DNA of 64,000 bases from an uncultured Clostridia bacterium (GTDB taxonomy: Bacteria > Bacillota > Clostridia > Lachnospirales > Anaerotignaceae): NCBI GenBank assembly GCA_910586765.1, contig CAJUJJ010000007.1, positions 35,626-99,625 of the forward strand. Direction: 5' to 3'. Made by a program: the position numbers and the translations under genes. Positions 41,790 to 49,392 of this stretch are shown here, piece after piece. The notes under the pieces are model-generated. The model was not told the origin of the DNA and searched no databases. It worked only from the letters and a program-made list of their open reading frames with translations. Position 1 is the first letter of the stretch. The number at the start of each line of letters is the position of its first letter.

Positions 41790-43718
41790 TTATGCTTCTG
41801 CTTTTGTATTTACATTGCTTACTCTTGTTCTAATTTCTTCTTGCACTCTTGCTATGACATCTTTCAAGTCAACTTGTCCTTCTTCACCATTTGCCCTAGA
41901 ACGTAATGAAACTTTATTTGCTGCTTCGTCTTTTTCTCCTACAACAATGATATAAGGCACTCTTTCATTTCTTGCTTCTCTAATTTTATAACCAATTTTT
42001 TCTGCTCTATGGTCTGTCTCTACTCTAATACCTGCTTTGTCTAATTCTTCAGATACTTTGTTAGCATACTCTGCAAATTTTTCAGATATTGGTAATACTT
42101 TTACTTGTACTGGTGATAACCATGTTGGAAATTGTCCAGCAAAATGCTCTATCAATATACCAATAAATCTTTCTATACTTCCAAAACATACTCTGTGTAT
42201 CATAATAGGGCGTTTTTTGCTGCCATCTGCTGCTGTATATTCCAACTCAAAGCGTTCTGGCATTTGCATATCAAGCTGTATTGTACCACATTGCCATGTT
42301 CTTCCTATGGAGTCCTCTAAATGGAAATCAATTTTAGGACCATAAAAAGCACCATCACCCTCATTTACTGTATATGGTATATTGTTTTCTTCTAAAGCAT
42401 CTCTTAAACCGTTTGTAGCAACTTCCCATTCTTCATCTGTACCCATACTATCCTCTGGACGTGTAGAAAGTTCTATGTGATATTTAAAGCCAAACAGCTT
42501 ATATACACTATCAATCAAACTAATAACACCACTAATTTCACTTGTAATTTGTTCTTCTGTCATAAAAATATGAGCATCATCTTGATTGAAGCAACGCACT
42601 CTCATCAAACCATGCAATGCACCAGATTTTTCATGTCTGTGTACTAAACCAATTTCACCAACTCTCATAGGTAAATCTCTATAAGAGTGCATATCTTGTT
42701 TGTATACAAGCATACCTCCTGGACAGTTCATAGGTTTTACACAAAAATCGTGGTCATCAATTACTGTTGTATACATATTGTCTTTGTAATGGTCCCAGTG
42801 ACCGCTTGTTTCCCAAAGTTCTTTACTCAATATAATAGGTGTGCTTACTTCCACATAACCTGCTTCTTTGTGTATCTCTCTCCAGTATTCTAGCAATGTA
42901 TTTTTTAATACCATACCTTTTGGTAAAAAGAATGGGAAACCAGGCCCTTCTTCTAACAACGCAAATAATTTTAATTCTTTTCCTAATTTTCTGTGGTCAC
43001 GTTTTTTTGCTTCTTCCATCATTGTCAAATATGCTTCCAAATCAGATGCTTTTGTGTAAGCTGTACCATAAATACGAGAGAGCATTTTATTTTTTTCGTT
43101 TCCTCTCCAATATGCCCCTGCTACAGAAGTTAATTTGATTGCTTTAATTGGTTTTGTGCTCATTAAGTGAGGGCCTGCACAAAGGTCTGTAAATTCGCCT
43201 TGTTTGTAGAAAGAAATAATCGCATCTTCTGGTAAATCGTTTATTAATTCTACTTTGTATGGCTCTCCTTTTTCTTCCATCAATTTAATTGCTTCTGCTC
43301 TTGGCAATTCAAAACGCTCTAATTTTAAATCCTCTTTTGCAATTTTTTTCATTTCTTTTTCAATTTCTTCTAATTCTTCTGGAGAAAATGGTTTTTCTCT
43401 ATCAAAATCATAATAAAAGCCTTCTGCTATAGATGGACCTATTGCTAATTTTGTGTCAGGATATAATCTTTTAATTGCCTGTGCCATAACATGAGATGCT
43501 GTATGACGAAATGCTTGTTTGCCTTCTTCATCATCAAATGTGCAGATGCTTACTTCTGCATCATTTTCTACTACAAAACGTAAGTCTTTTGTTTCTCCAT
43601 TTACAATACCAGCACAAGCATTTCTAGCTAAACCTTCGCTAATGCTTTTTGCAATATCATATACAGATACTGCATTGTCAAATTCTTTTACAACACCATC
43701 TTTTAATGTAATTTTCAT
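41790..43718 (-). CDS. thrS: Threonyl-tRNA synthetase
   Basis: 642-residue class II synthetase: TGS domain (1-60), editing domain with HTASHVMAQAIKRLYP and the C-x-H cluster CAGPHL, catalytic core with RYG-type motif 2 (RVGEIGLVHRHEKSGALHGLMRVR), zinc ligand CVKPMNCPGG, and anticodon-binding domain from about 540. ATG at 43718 with AAGGAG upstream. Located behind a threonine T-box, but a coiled-coil ORF lies between the leader and thrS. Confidence 0.97.
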   Translation of the reverse strand: MKITLKDGVVKEFDNAVSVYDIAKSISEGLARNACAGIVNGETKDLRFVVENDAEVSICTFDDEEGKQAFRHTASHVMAQAIKRLYPDTKLAIGPSIAEGFYYDFDREKPFSPEELEEIEKEMKKIAKEDLKLERFELPRAEAIKLMEEKGEPYKVELINDLPEDAIISFYKQGEFTDLCAGPHLMSTKPIKAIKLTSVAGAYWRGNEKNKMLSRIYGTAYTKASDLEAYLTMMEEAKKRDHRKLGKELKLFALLEEGPGFPFFLPKGMVLKNTLLEYWREIHKEAGYVEVSTPIILSKELWETSGHWDHYKDNMYTTVIDDHDFCVKPMNCPGGMLVYKQDMHSYRDLPMRVGEIGLVHRHEKSGALHGLMRVRCFNQDDAHIFMTEEQITSEISGVISLIDSVYKLFGFKYHIELSTRPEDSMGTDEEWEVATNGLRDALEENNIPYTVNEGDGAFYGPKIDFHLEDSIGRTWQCGTIQLDMQMPERFELEYTAADGSKKRPIMIHRVCFGSIERFIGILIEHFAGQFPTWLSPVQVKVLPISEKFAEYANKVSEELDKAGIRVETDHRAEKIGYKIREARNERVPYIIVVGEKDEAANKVSLRSRANGEEGQVDLKDVIARVQEEIRTRVSNVNTKAEA

Positions 43719-43745
43719 TTTCTTTTTTCTCTCCTTAAATTATAT

Positions 43746-44084
43746 TTATTCCGCTTTTTTAAAACGGCTCATATTAAATTTTAAACGACCTATTTCTGTA
43801 TCATGTAATTTTATAGTAGATACTATAACATCTGTTTGTAATTTAACATATTCTACATCTTCAGCAACTACATCTAATTTTTCCTCTACTTTATCAACAC
43901 GTTGTCTTACTTGTTGTATTTCTTCTTTTAGTTCTGTTCTTACTTGTTGCATTTCTTCTTTTAGTTCTGTTCTTACTTGTTGTATTTCTCCTTTTAGTTC
44001 TGTTCTTACTTCTTCTATTTTATCATTTAACATTTTTCCTATTTCTTTCATTTCTGCAATAATTAGCCTGCTTTCTTCGTTCAT
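43746..44084 (-). CDS. Coiled-coil protein with 11-residue repeats, between T-box and thrS
   Basis: 112 residues, almost entirely coiled coil. Four consecutive 11-residue (hendecad) units run VRTELKGEIQQ, VRTELKEEMQQ, VRTELKEEIQQ, VRQRVDKVEEK, then VKLQTDV and a basic C-terminus ending FKKAE. No membrane span. ATG at 44084 has GGGAGG nine nt upstream, so it is translated. It is the first gene after the threonine T-box and 27 nt before thrS. No known ThrRS-associated protein matches; similar coiled-coil ORFs are common in Clostridia as free-standing hypothetical genes. Function unknown. Confidence 0.8.
   Translation of the reverse strand: MNEESRLIIAEMKEIGKMLNDKIEEVRTELKGEIQQVRTELKEEMQQVRTELKEEIQQVRQRVDKVEEKLDVVAEDVEYVKLQTDVIVSTIKLHDTEIGRLKFNMSRFKKAE
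43914..44015 (-). repeat. 33-bp in-frame tandem repeats (hendecads)
   Basis: Three nearly identical 33-bp copies plus a diverged fourth encode the 11-residue coiled-coil units; base differences are few, so the array expanded recently. Confidence 0.85.
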
Positions 44085-44113
44085 AAAATACCTCCCTTCA
44101 CTATTTCAAAAAC

Positions 44114-44361
44114 AAAAAAGCTCTCAATCCCTTCTAATAAGAAAAGGGACGAGAGCATATTATTCCCGCGGTTCCACCCTAATTGTTTTAAAAAAAACCA
44201 CTTTATTATGACGATAACGCAGTCAACGGGCTGTATTAAAGCCGCTCCGAGGTGGTTTTCACTTTCACATTCTACAGAAATGCTCTCAACCAAAAAATTA
44301 TTTTTGACATTTCTTCTCTGTATGTATACTGTGGGCTACTGTCCTCATCAACACTTTACTT
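44114..44361 (-). promoter_or_regulatory. T-box riboswitch leader (threonine) for the coiled-coil ORF and thrS
   Basis: Minus strand: GTTGATGAGGACAG Stem I start, CAGAGAAG, then GAAAACCACC with a Thr codon ACC at 44254-44256 as likely specifier. The T-box AGGGTGGAACCGCGG is at about 44167-44181, followed by terminator arms GCTCTCGTCCCTT / AAGGGATTGAGAGC and T6 (44114-44156). The annotated-length frame 44081-44293 over this region is not coding. Confidence 0.92.
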
Positions 44362-44367
44362 TACACA

Positions 44368-44395
44368 ATTATATCACAACTATTTTTTCTGTCAA
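44368..44395 (-). promoter_or_regulatory. SigA promoter of the thrS T-box leader
   Basis: Minus-strand TTGACA (44390-44395), 16-nt spacer, TATAAT (44368-44373). Confidence 0.8.
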
Positions 44396-44406
44396 TATCT
44401 TTTTTA

Positions 44407-45156
44407 TTATAACACTTTTGCTAAAAATGTTTGTAAACGTTCGCTTTTTGGTGCTTCAAATATTTGCTGAGGTGTGCCTTCTTCTATTTGTTTGCCATCT
44501 GCCATAAACATTACTCTTGTTGCTACTTCTTTCGCAAAGCCCATTTCATGTGTTACAACAACCATTGTCATATTTTCTTTTGCAAGTCCTTTCATAACTT
44601 CTAATACTTCCCCTACCATTTCAGGGTCTAATGCAGAAGTTGGTTCATCAAAAAGCATCACTTCAGGCTGCATACACAATGCCCTCACAATAGCAATTCT
44701 TTGTTTTTGTCCTCCCGAAAGCTGAGAAGGATACGCATTTGCTCTATCCTCTAATCCTACTCTTTTTAAAAGTTCCATAGCAAGTTTTGTTGCTTCTTGT
44801 TCACTTTTTCCTTGTAATTTCATAGGAGCAACAATCATATTTTTTAATATTGTCATATGAGGAAATAAATTAAAATGTTGAAATACCATACCCATTTTTT
44901 GTCTATGCACATTAATATTTGTTTTTTTATCTGTAATGTCTACTCCCTCAAAATAAATATTTCCCTTTGTAGGAACTTCTAAAAGATTTAAACAACGCAG
45001 AAATGTAGATTTTCCAGAACCAGAAGGGCCTATTACAACAACCACTTCTCCTTTTTTAATTTCTGTATTAATGTCAGAAAGTGCTTTCATTTCACCAAAT
45101 TTTTTCTGCAAATGTTTAACACTAATTAAACTCTTTTCTAAATTATCAGTGGTCAC
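44407..45156 (-). CDS. Polar amino-acid ABC transporter ATP-binding protein
   Basis: 249-residue ABC ATPase of the GlnQ/HisP type: Walker A GPSGSGKST, signature LSGGQKQR, Walker B VMLFDEP, H-loop VTHEMGFA. Energises amino-acid uptake with the permease upstream. GTG start at 45156 with AGGAGG ten nt upstream, overlapping the permease end by 11 nt. Last gene of a binding protein-permease-ATPase operon; the exact substrate cannot be told. Confidence 0.95.
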   Translation of the reverse strand: MTTDNLEKSLISVKHLQKKFGEMKALSDINTEIKKGEVVVVIGPSGSGKSTFLRCLNLLEVPTKGNIYFEGVDITDKKTNINVHRQKMGMVFQHFNLFPHMTILKNMIVAPMKLQGKSEQEATKLAMELLKRVGLEDRANAYPSQLSGGQKQRIAIVRALCMQPEVMLFDEPTSALDPEMVGEVLEVMKGLAKENMTMVVVTHEMGFAKEVATRVMFMADGKQIEEGTPQQIFEAPKSERLQTFLAKVL

Positions 45157-45841
45157 TGTTTCTCAGCCTCCTTTCTAATCTATTGACACCTGCTGACATA
45201 ATCATAACGATTACCAAATAAATAGCTGCTACTGTCAGCAATGGAAAATAAGGGTCATATGTACGGCTTCTAATAATATCGCCGCCTTTTGTTAAATCTT
45301 GTATAGCAATATAACCAGAAATTGCAGTTTCTTTCAACAATACAATCATTTCATTTCCTAATGCAGGCAATACATTTTTTAAAGCTTGTGGCAATATAAT
45401 ATAAATCATAGTTTGTATATAGGTAAATCCCAAACTCCTTCCTGCTTCCATTTGCCCTTTATCAATAGACATAATACCAGAACGTACAATTTCTGCTACA
45501 TAAGCACCTGAATTAATACCAAAAGCTAATATTGCAACGACTGTTTTATTATTTACACTGGCAAATACAATAAAATATAATATCAAAAGTTGTACCATTG
45601 TTGGTGTACCACGAATGATTGTTAAATAAATATTACATATTAAATTTGGCAATTTTAATTTTCCTGTCATTTCATAAGTTGATTTTATCATAGCAATTAA
45701 AAAGCCTACTGCAACACCTAATAATACTGCAAAAAATGTAATTTTTATTGTTGTAAAAAAACCATTTACAATAAATAAATATCTGTCATCTGAAATAAAA
45801 TTTCTTACAAAACCATCATGTAACATTTCTATCATGCTCAT
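45146..45841 (-). CDS. Polar amino-acid ABC transporter permease
   Basis: About 231-residue HisM/GlnP-type permease with five or six membrane spans, the EAA-loop equivalent (EAGRSLGFTYIQTMIYIILPQALKNVLPAL) and RGTPTMVQLLI in the second span. ATG at 45841 is taken because AGGAGG lies just upstream; an ATG two codons later at 45835 is almost as good. Between the binding protein and ATPase genes. Confidence 0.94.
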   Translation of the reverse strand: MSMIEMLHDGFVRNFISDDRYLFIVNGFFTTIKITFFAVLLGVAVGFLIAMIKSTYEMTGKLKLPNLICNIYLTIIRGTPTMVQLLILYFIVFASVNNKTVVAILAFGINSGAYVAEIVRSGIMSIDKGQMEAGRSLGFTYIQTMIYIILPQALKNVLPALGNEMIVLLKETAISGYIAIQDLTKGGDIIRSRTYDPYFPLLTVAAIYLVIVMIMSAGVNRLERRLRNSDH

Positions 45842-45877
45842 ATCCCCTCCTCGCACCTACAACATCTCTTTATAAAA

Positions 45878-45908
45878 TTACCCACCAAAGTATACTAAGG
45901 TGGGTAAA
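45878..45908 (-). terminator. Intra-operon hairpin after the binding-protein gene
   Basis: Arms TTACCCACC / GGTGGGTAA around a 12-nt loop, followed by a short TTTT. Its place between binding protein and permease suggests partial termination or 3'-end protection giving more binding protein, as is common in ABC operons. Confidence 0.65.
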
Positions 45909-45935
45909 GCATTGCCTTTTTTAAAAAATATTTTA

Positions 45936-46769
45936 TTATTCAGCTGTAATATATTTATCAACAATTTCCTGTAATTTTCCGCTTTCTTTCAATTCTGTTA
46001 AAGCTGCATTAATCTGTTCTACTAATTCTGTATTATCTTTTTTTACTGCAATAGCATATTCTTCTTCTGTAAATGGCTCATCTAATACCTTTACATCTGC
46101 ATTATCTGCTGCCAAAGCTTTTGCAACTTGGTCGTCAATAATTACTGCATCAATTTTGCCTTGTGAAAGTGCTTGTACTGCTTCAAAGCCTTTGTTATAT
46201 CTTTCTACTGTATCTGTTACATCAGAAGCATAAAGGTCACCTGTTGTACCAAGTTGAACACCTATTACTTTTCCTTCCACACTATCTGCACCTGTAATTT
46301 CTGTATTATCTGCTTTTACAATAATTACTTGAGATGCTTTTACATAAGTATCTGTAAAATCAACAGAAGCTTTTCTATCTTCTGTTACTGTCATACCAGC
46401 TGCACCAATATCTGCTTTTCCAGATAACAATGCAGGAATAATAGAGTCAAAAGCCATATCTTCTACATGAAGCTCTTTTCCCATGCTTTCTGCTACTGCT
46501 CTAGCAATTTCTACGTCAATACCTACAACATCTCCGCCTTCATAAAATTCATATGGTGGAAATTCTGCATTTGTCGCCATAACAAGTGTATCACCACTTT
46601 CTGTAGGAGCTTCTGCTTCTGTTCCATCTTCGCCTTCGCTTTCTCCTTCTGTTGATTGTACATTTTGCTCATCACTTGCTGGCTCTGATGGAGAACCACA
46701 ACCTACTGCGGCAAACATCATTGTTGCTGCCATAGCAAAAGCAAATATTGTTTTCAAATGTTTCTTCAT
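45936..46769 (-). CDS. Polar amino-acid ABC transporter substrate-binding lipoprotein
   Basis: 277-residue lipoprotein: signal peptide with lipobox AAVGC, an acidic Ser/Glu linker (about 25-55), then SBP family 3 domain with TNAEFPPYEFYEGGDVVGIDVEIARAVA, PADIG-like KADIGAAGMTVTEDR and GKVIGVQLGTTGD. ATG at 46769 with GGGAGG upstream; the 26-residue upstream extension would cross the promoter. First gene of the transporter operon. Confidence 0.95.
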   Translation of the reverse strand: MKKHLKTIFAFAMAATMMFAAVGCGSPSEPASDEQNVQSTEGESEGEDGTEAEAPTESGDTLVMATNAEFPPYEFYEGGDVVGIDVEIARAVAESMGKELHVEDMAFDSIIPALLSGKADIGAAGMTVTEDRKASVDFTDTYVKASQVIIVKADNTEITGADSVEGKVIGVQLGTTGDLYASDVTDTVERYNKGFEAVQALSQGKIDAVIIDDQVAKALAADNADVKVLDEPFTEEEYAIAVKKDNTELVEQINAALTELKESGKLQEIVDKYITAE

Positions 46770-46818
46770 GATAATATCCTCCCTAAAAATACAATTTACT
46801 TTATTTATCACAACTAGC

Positions 46819-46848
46819 ATTATACTTCTTGCATAAATATAATGCAAG
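46819..46848 (-). promoter_or_regulatory. Promoter of the ABC operon with a palindrome over the -35
   Basis: Minus-strand TTGCAT (46842-46847), 17-nt spacer, TATAAT (46819-46824). A perfect palindrome with 7-bp arms CTTGCAT / ATGCAAG spans 46828-46848 over the -35, a likely repressor site. Confidence 0.65.
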
Positions 46849-46885
46849 TCTTTTTTTATTTTTTTATTATAAAAAACGGTATAAA

Positions 46886-46927
46886 TTAAAAAAAGAGGGG
46901 TTTATTATGAAATAGTCCCTCTTTTAC
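46886..46927 (-). terminator. Terminator of the CLC gene
   Basis: Arms AAAGAGGG / CCCTCTTT with T7 on the minus strand, about 110 nt past the CLC stop. Confidence 0.7.
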
Positions 46928-47035
46928 ACAATATAAAGTCACAAATCAATTAGTATTTTACAGCATATTACAAATCTACATTAAAATGTAAAACAACATT
47001 TTATACATTTATACATAAAATATTGCATAAAATAC

Positions 47036-48277
47036 TTATTCTGCATTGCGATTGATAAACTCTGGCTTTATTTTTGAATACATTATTTTTTGTTCACTAT
47101 ACAAACCATAATAGCCAGAAAGCATATAACTAATGGCACAGACAAGCATATAATAAACAATATGTTCTCCTCCAAATAATTCCACAGAAAGTATTACAGC
47201 GGATATTGGACAATTTGTAACGCCACAAAACAATGCTGCCATACCCAATGCTGCACCAAAAGAAGGGCTTAATTGCATAAAATTGCTAATTGTTGCACCA
47301 AATGTTGCTCCTACAAAAAAAGAAGGTACAATTTCTCCGCCTTTAAAACCAGCACCTAATGTTACAGCAGTAAACAATATTTTTAGTAAAAATGCAAACG
47401 GCTCTATACCACCATAAAACGCCCATTGTATTACGTCCATACCTGCACCATTGTAATCTCTTGTGCCTACCATATAAGTTAGTGCAATGATAATGCAACC
47501 GCCTACAAATACTCTTTTATAAGGATTTGTAAAATATGTTTTATACAATGCAGACACTTTTTTCATAGTAGTACAAAAAAGTATACTTAATATTGCCCCA
47601 ATTACACCAAAAAACATTACATTAATACACATAGAAAATGAAATGCCTTGTGGTACACCTGTTAATAAAAATGCTGTAGGATTTATACCCAAATAACTAG
47701 ACAATCCTGCACCAATCAAAGCAGAAATCGTACAAGGTACTATAGCAGAATAGTGCATAATGCCTACTGATATTACTTCCATAGAAAATACAACAGAAGC
47801 AATCGGTGTACCAAAAAGTGCTGCAAATGCTGCACTCATACCACACATAGTCATAATTCTTTCGTCTTTTTCATCTAGTTCTAATATTCTACCTAATTTC
47901 CCTGCAATACTGCCTCCTAACTGTAATGCAGCACCTTCTCTACCAGAAGAACCGCCAAAAAAATGTGTAATAATTGTGCTAACAAATATAAGAGGAGCCA
48001 TTTTGAGTGTAATCGTTTCATTTGTTCTAACAGATACCAATATAAAATTTGTTCCTCTATCTTTATCCATACCTTCTAAATGATAAAAATAAACGATTGC
48101 TAGTCCTCCAAAAGGCAAAAGCCACAACACCCATGGGTGAGCAATACGATATTCTGTTGCCAATTCAATGCCAAAATGAAATAAAACACCTACAATACCT
48201 ACAATTATCCCTACAATACTGCCAAAAAATACCCATTCTCCAAAAATGCGAAATTGTTTATAAGCCTTTTTCCACAT
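47036..48277 (-). CDS. CLC-family anion transporter, CLC-F-like
   Basis: 413-residue CLC protein without C-terminal CBS domains. The gating-Glu motif reads GGSSGREGAALQLGGSIA, with upstream DRGTNFILVSVRTNE and downstream ALFGTPIASVVFSME. The normal chloride-site GSGIP is not visible, and the GREG(A/T)..Q context resembles the fluoride-exporting CLC-F clade; that is inference. ATG at 48277 with GAGGGGGAT upstream. No fluoride riboswitch is seen in the leader. Single gene, divergent from the SLT gene. Confidence 0.85.
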   Translation of the reverse strand: MWKKAYKQFRIFGEWVFFGSIVGIIVGIVGVLFHFGIELATEYRIAHPWVLWLLPFGGLAIVYFYHLEGMDKDRGTNFILVSVRTNETITLKMAPLIFVSTIITHFFGGSSGREGAALQLGGSIAGKLGRILELDEKDERIMTMCGMSAAFAALFGTPIASVVFSMEVISVGIMHYSAIVPCTISALIGAGLSSYLGINPTAFLLTGVPQGISFSMCINVMFFGVIGAILSILFCTTMKKVSALYKTYFTNPYKRVFVGGCIIIALTYMVGTRDYNGAGMDVIQWAFYGGIEPFAFLLKILFTAVTLGAGFKGGEIVPSFFVGATFGATISNFMQLSPSFGAALGMAALFCGVTNCPISAVILSVELFGGEHIVYYMLVCAISYMLSGYYGLYSEQKIMYSKIKPEFINRNAE

Positions 48278-48488
48278 ACTATCCCCCTCAACACAAAACA
48301 CAGTTTTTATTTCCTTGTTGTCATTATAATTGTTATTTATATCATTTTCAACTGCTTTACCATTTCAGAGAGTGTATAAACAAGCATTTTTACTTCTTTT
48401 TTAAAAACTATGTACATATCATATTGTAAAATGCTTTCAAAAGTAGTAAAATGATATTAATTCTATATAAAATATTTGGAGGGAGAGT

Positions 48489-49352
48489 ATGTTAGAATTT
48501 AATACAATTGACTTACATTCATTACAAAATAATAATAAAACAACACCTATTTCAAGCAATGCTTCTGCTTCTTTTTCAGATACACTCCAAAATACTGCTT
48601 CTACTTCTTTAGATGCAATATTTCAAAAAGCTTCTGAAAAATATGATGTACCAGTAAGCTTATTAAAGGCAATAGGAAAAGCAGAATCTAATTTTAACTC
48701 AAATGCTGTTTCTGGTGCAGGTGCACAGGGCGTTATGCAGCTTATGCCTGCTACTGCAAAATCACTTGGTGTTACAAATTCTTTTGATGCAGAGCAAAAT
48801 ATTATGGGCGGTGCAAAATACATAAAACAAATGTTAGACCGTTATGATGGCAACACAAAATTAGCTTTGGCAGCTTATAATGCTGGCAGTGGCAATGTGC
48901 AAAAATATGGAGGAATTCCTCCTTTTAAAGAAACACAAAATTATGTAAAAAAAGTAATGGCTTATGCTGGAGAAACACTTACCGCAGGCAATTATACCAT
49001 TGGTCAAAATCAAACTACTAACAGAACAAATGCAACAAATACAACAGATACTTCATTGCAAAGTCAAATTGAACAGTCTATATTAAATTTTAAAGAATTG
49101 ACACAAGAAGATTATTTATTATTTATAGAATCTTTAAAAAATGATATGAGTGCATCTTTATTGAGTTCTATTAGTGATATGGATTATGACAATAATGATA
49201 AAAAAGATAGCCTATTCAGCCAAAATGACTATTTGAAAAATTATAATTATATTCTCAATAATTCACCTTCTTATTATGATATTTCTAATTTATCAAGTAG
49301 TAATGCCAATTTACTGGGAAATCGTTTTCAAACAATGTACGATAATGAATAA
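48489..49352 (+). CDS. Lytic transglycosylase (SLT domain) without signal peptide
   Basis: 287 residues. Residues 38-160 form a goose-type SLT domain: catalytic Glu66 in GKAESNFNSNAVS, GAQGVMQLMPATAKSLG and AALAAYNAGSGNVQKYGGIPPF. It cleaves glycan strands at MurNAc-GlcNAc. The N-terminus is polar with no signal peptide or lipobox, and a Ser/Asn-rich tail of about 125 residues follows. This resembles Firmicutes SLT proteins that leave the cell by other routes. ATG at 48489 with GGAGGGAG upstream. Confidence 0.9.
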   Translation: MLEFNTIDLHSLQNNNKTTPISSNASASFSDTLQNTASTSLDAIFQKASEKYDVPVSLLKAIGKAESNFNSNAVSGAGAQGVMQLMPATAKSLGVTNSFDAEQNIMGGAKYIKQMLDRYDGNTKLALAAYNAGSGNVQKYGGIPPFKETQNYVKKVMAYAGETLTAGNYTIGQNQTTNRTNATNTTDTSLQSQIEQSILNFKELTQEDYLLFIESLKNDMSASLLSSISDMDYDNNDKKDSLFSQNDYLKNYNYILNNSPSYYDISNLSSSNANLLGNRFQTMYDNE

Positions 49353-49360
49353 AAAACGCC

Positions 49361-49392
49361 CCTCTTTCATCAAAAAGAGGGGATTTTTTTGC
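49361..49392 (+). terminator. Terminator of the SLT gene, overlapping the Ca-ATPase 3' end
   Basis: Arms CCCCTCTTT / AAAGAGGGG with T7. Its right arm forms the last codons of the convergent P-type ATPase (stop at 49370). Confidence 0.9.

Noticed and set aside
44081..44293. 70-residue minus-strand frame upstream of the coiled-coil gene
   Set aside because: It runs through the T-box motif and terminator of the thrS leader; RNA structure explains it.
48049..48429. 126-residue plus-strand frame over the CLC gene start
   Set aside because: Antisense shadow of the CLC gene, with biased composition and no ribosome site.
48278..48480. Fluoride riboswitch before the CLC gene
   Set aside because: None of the conserved crcB-motif segments was found on the minus strand.
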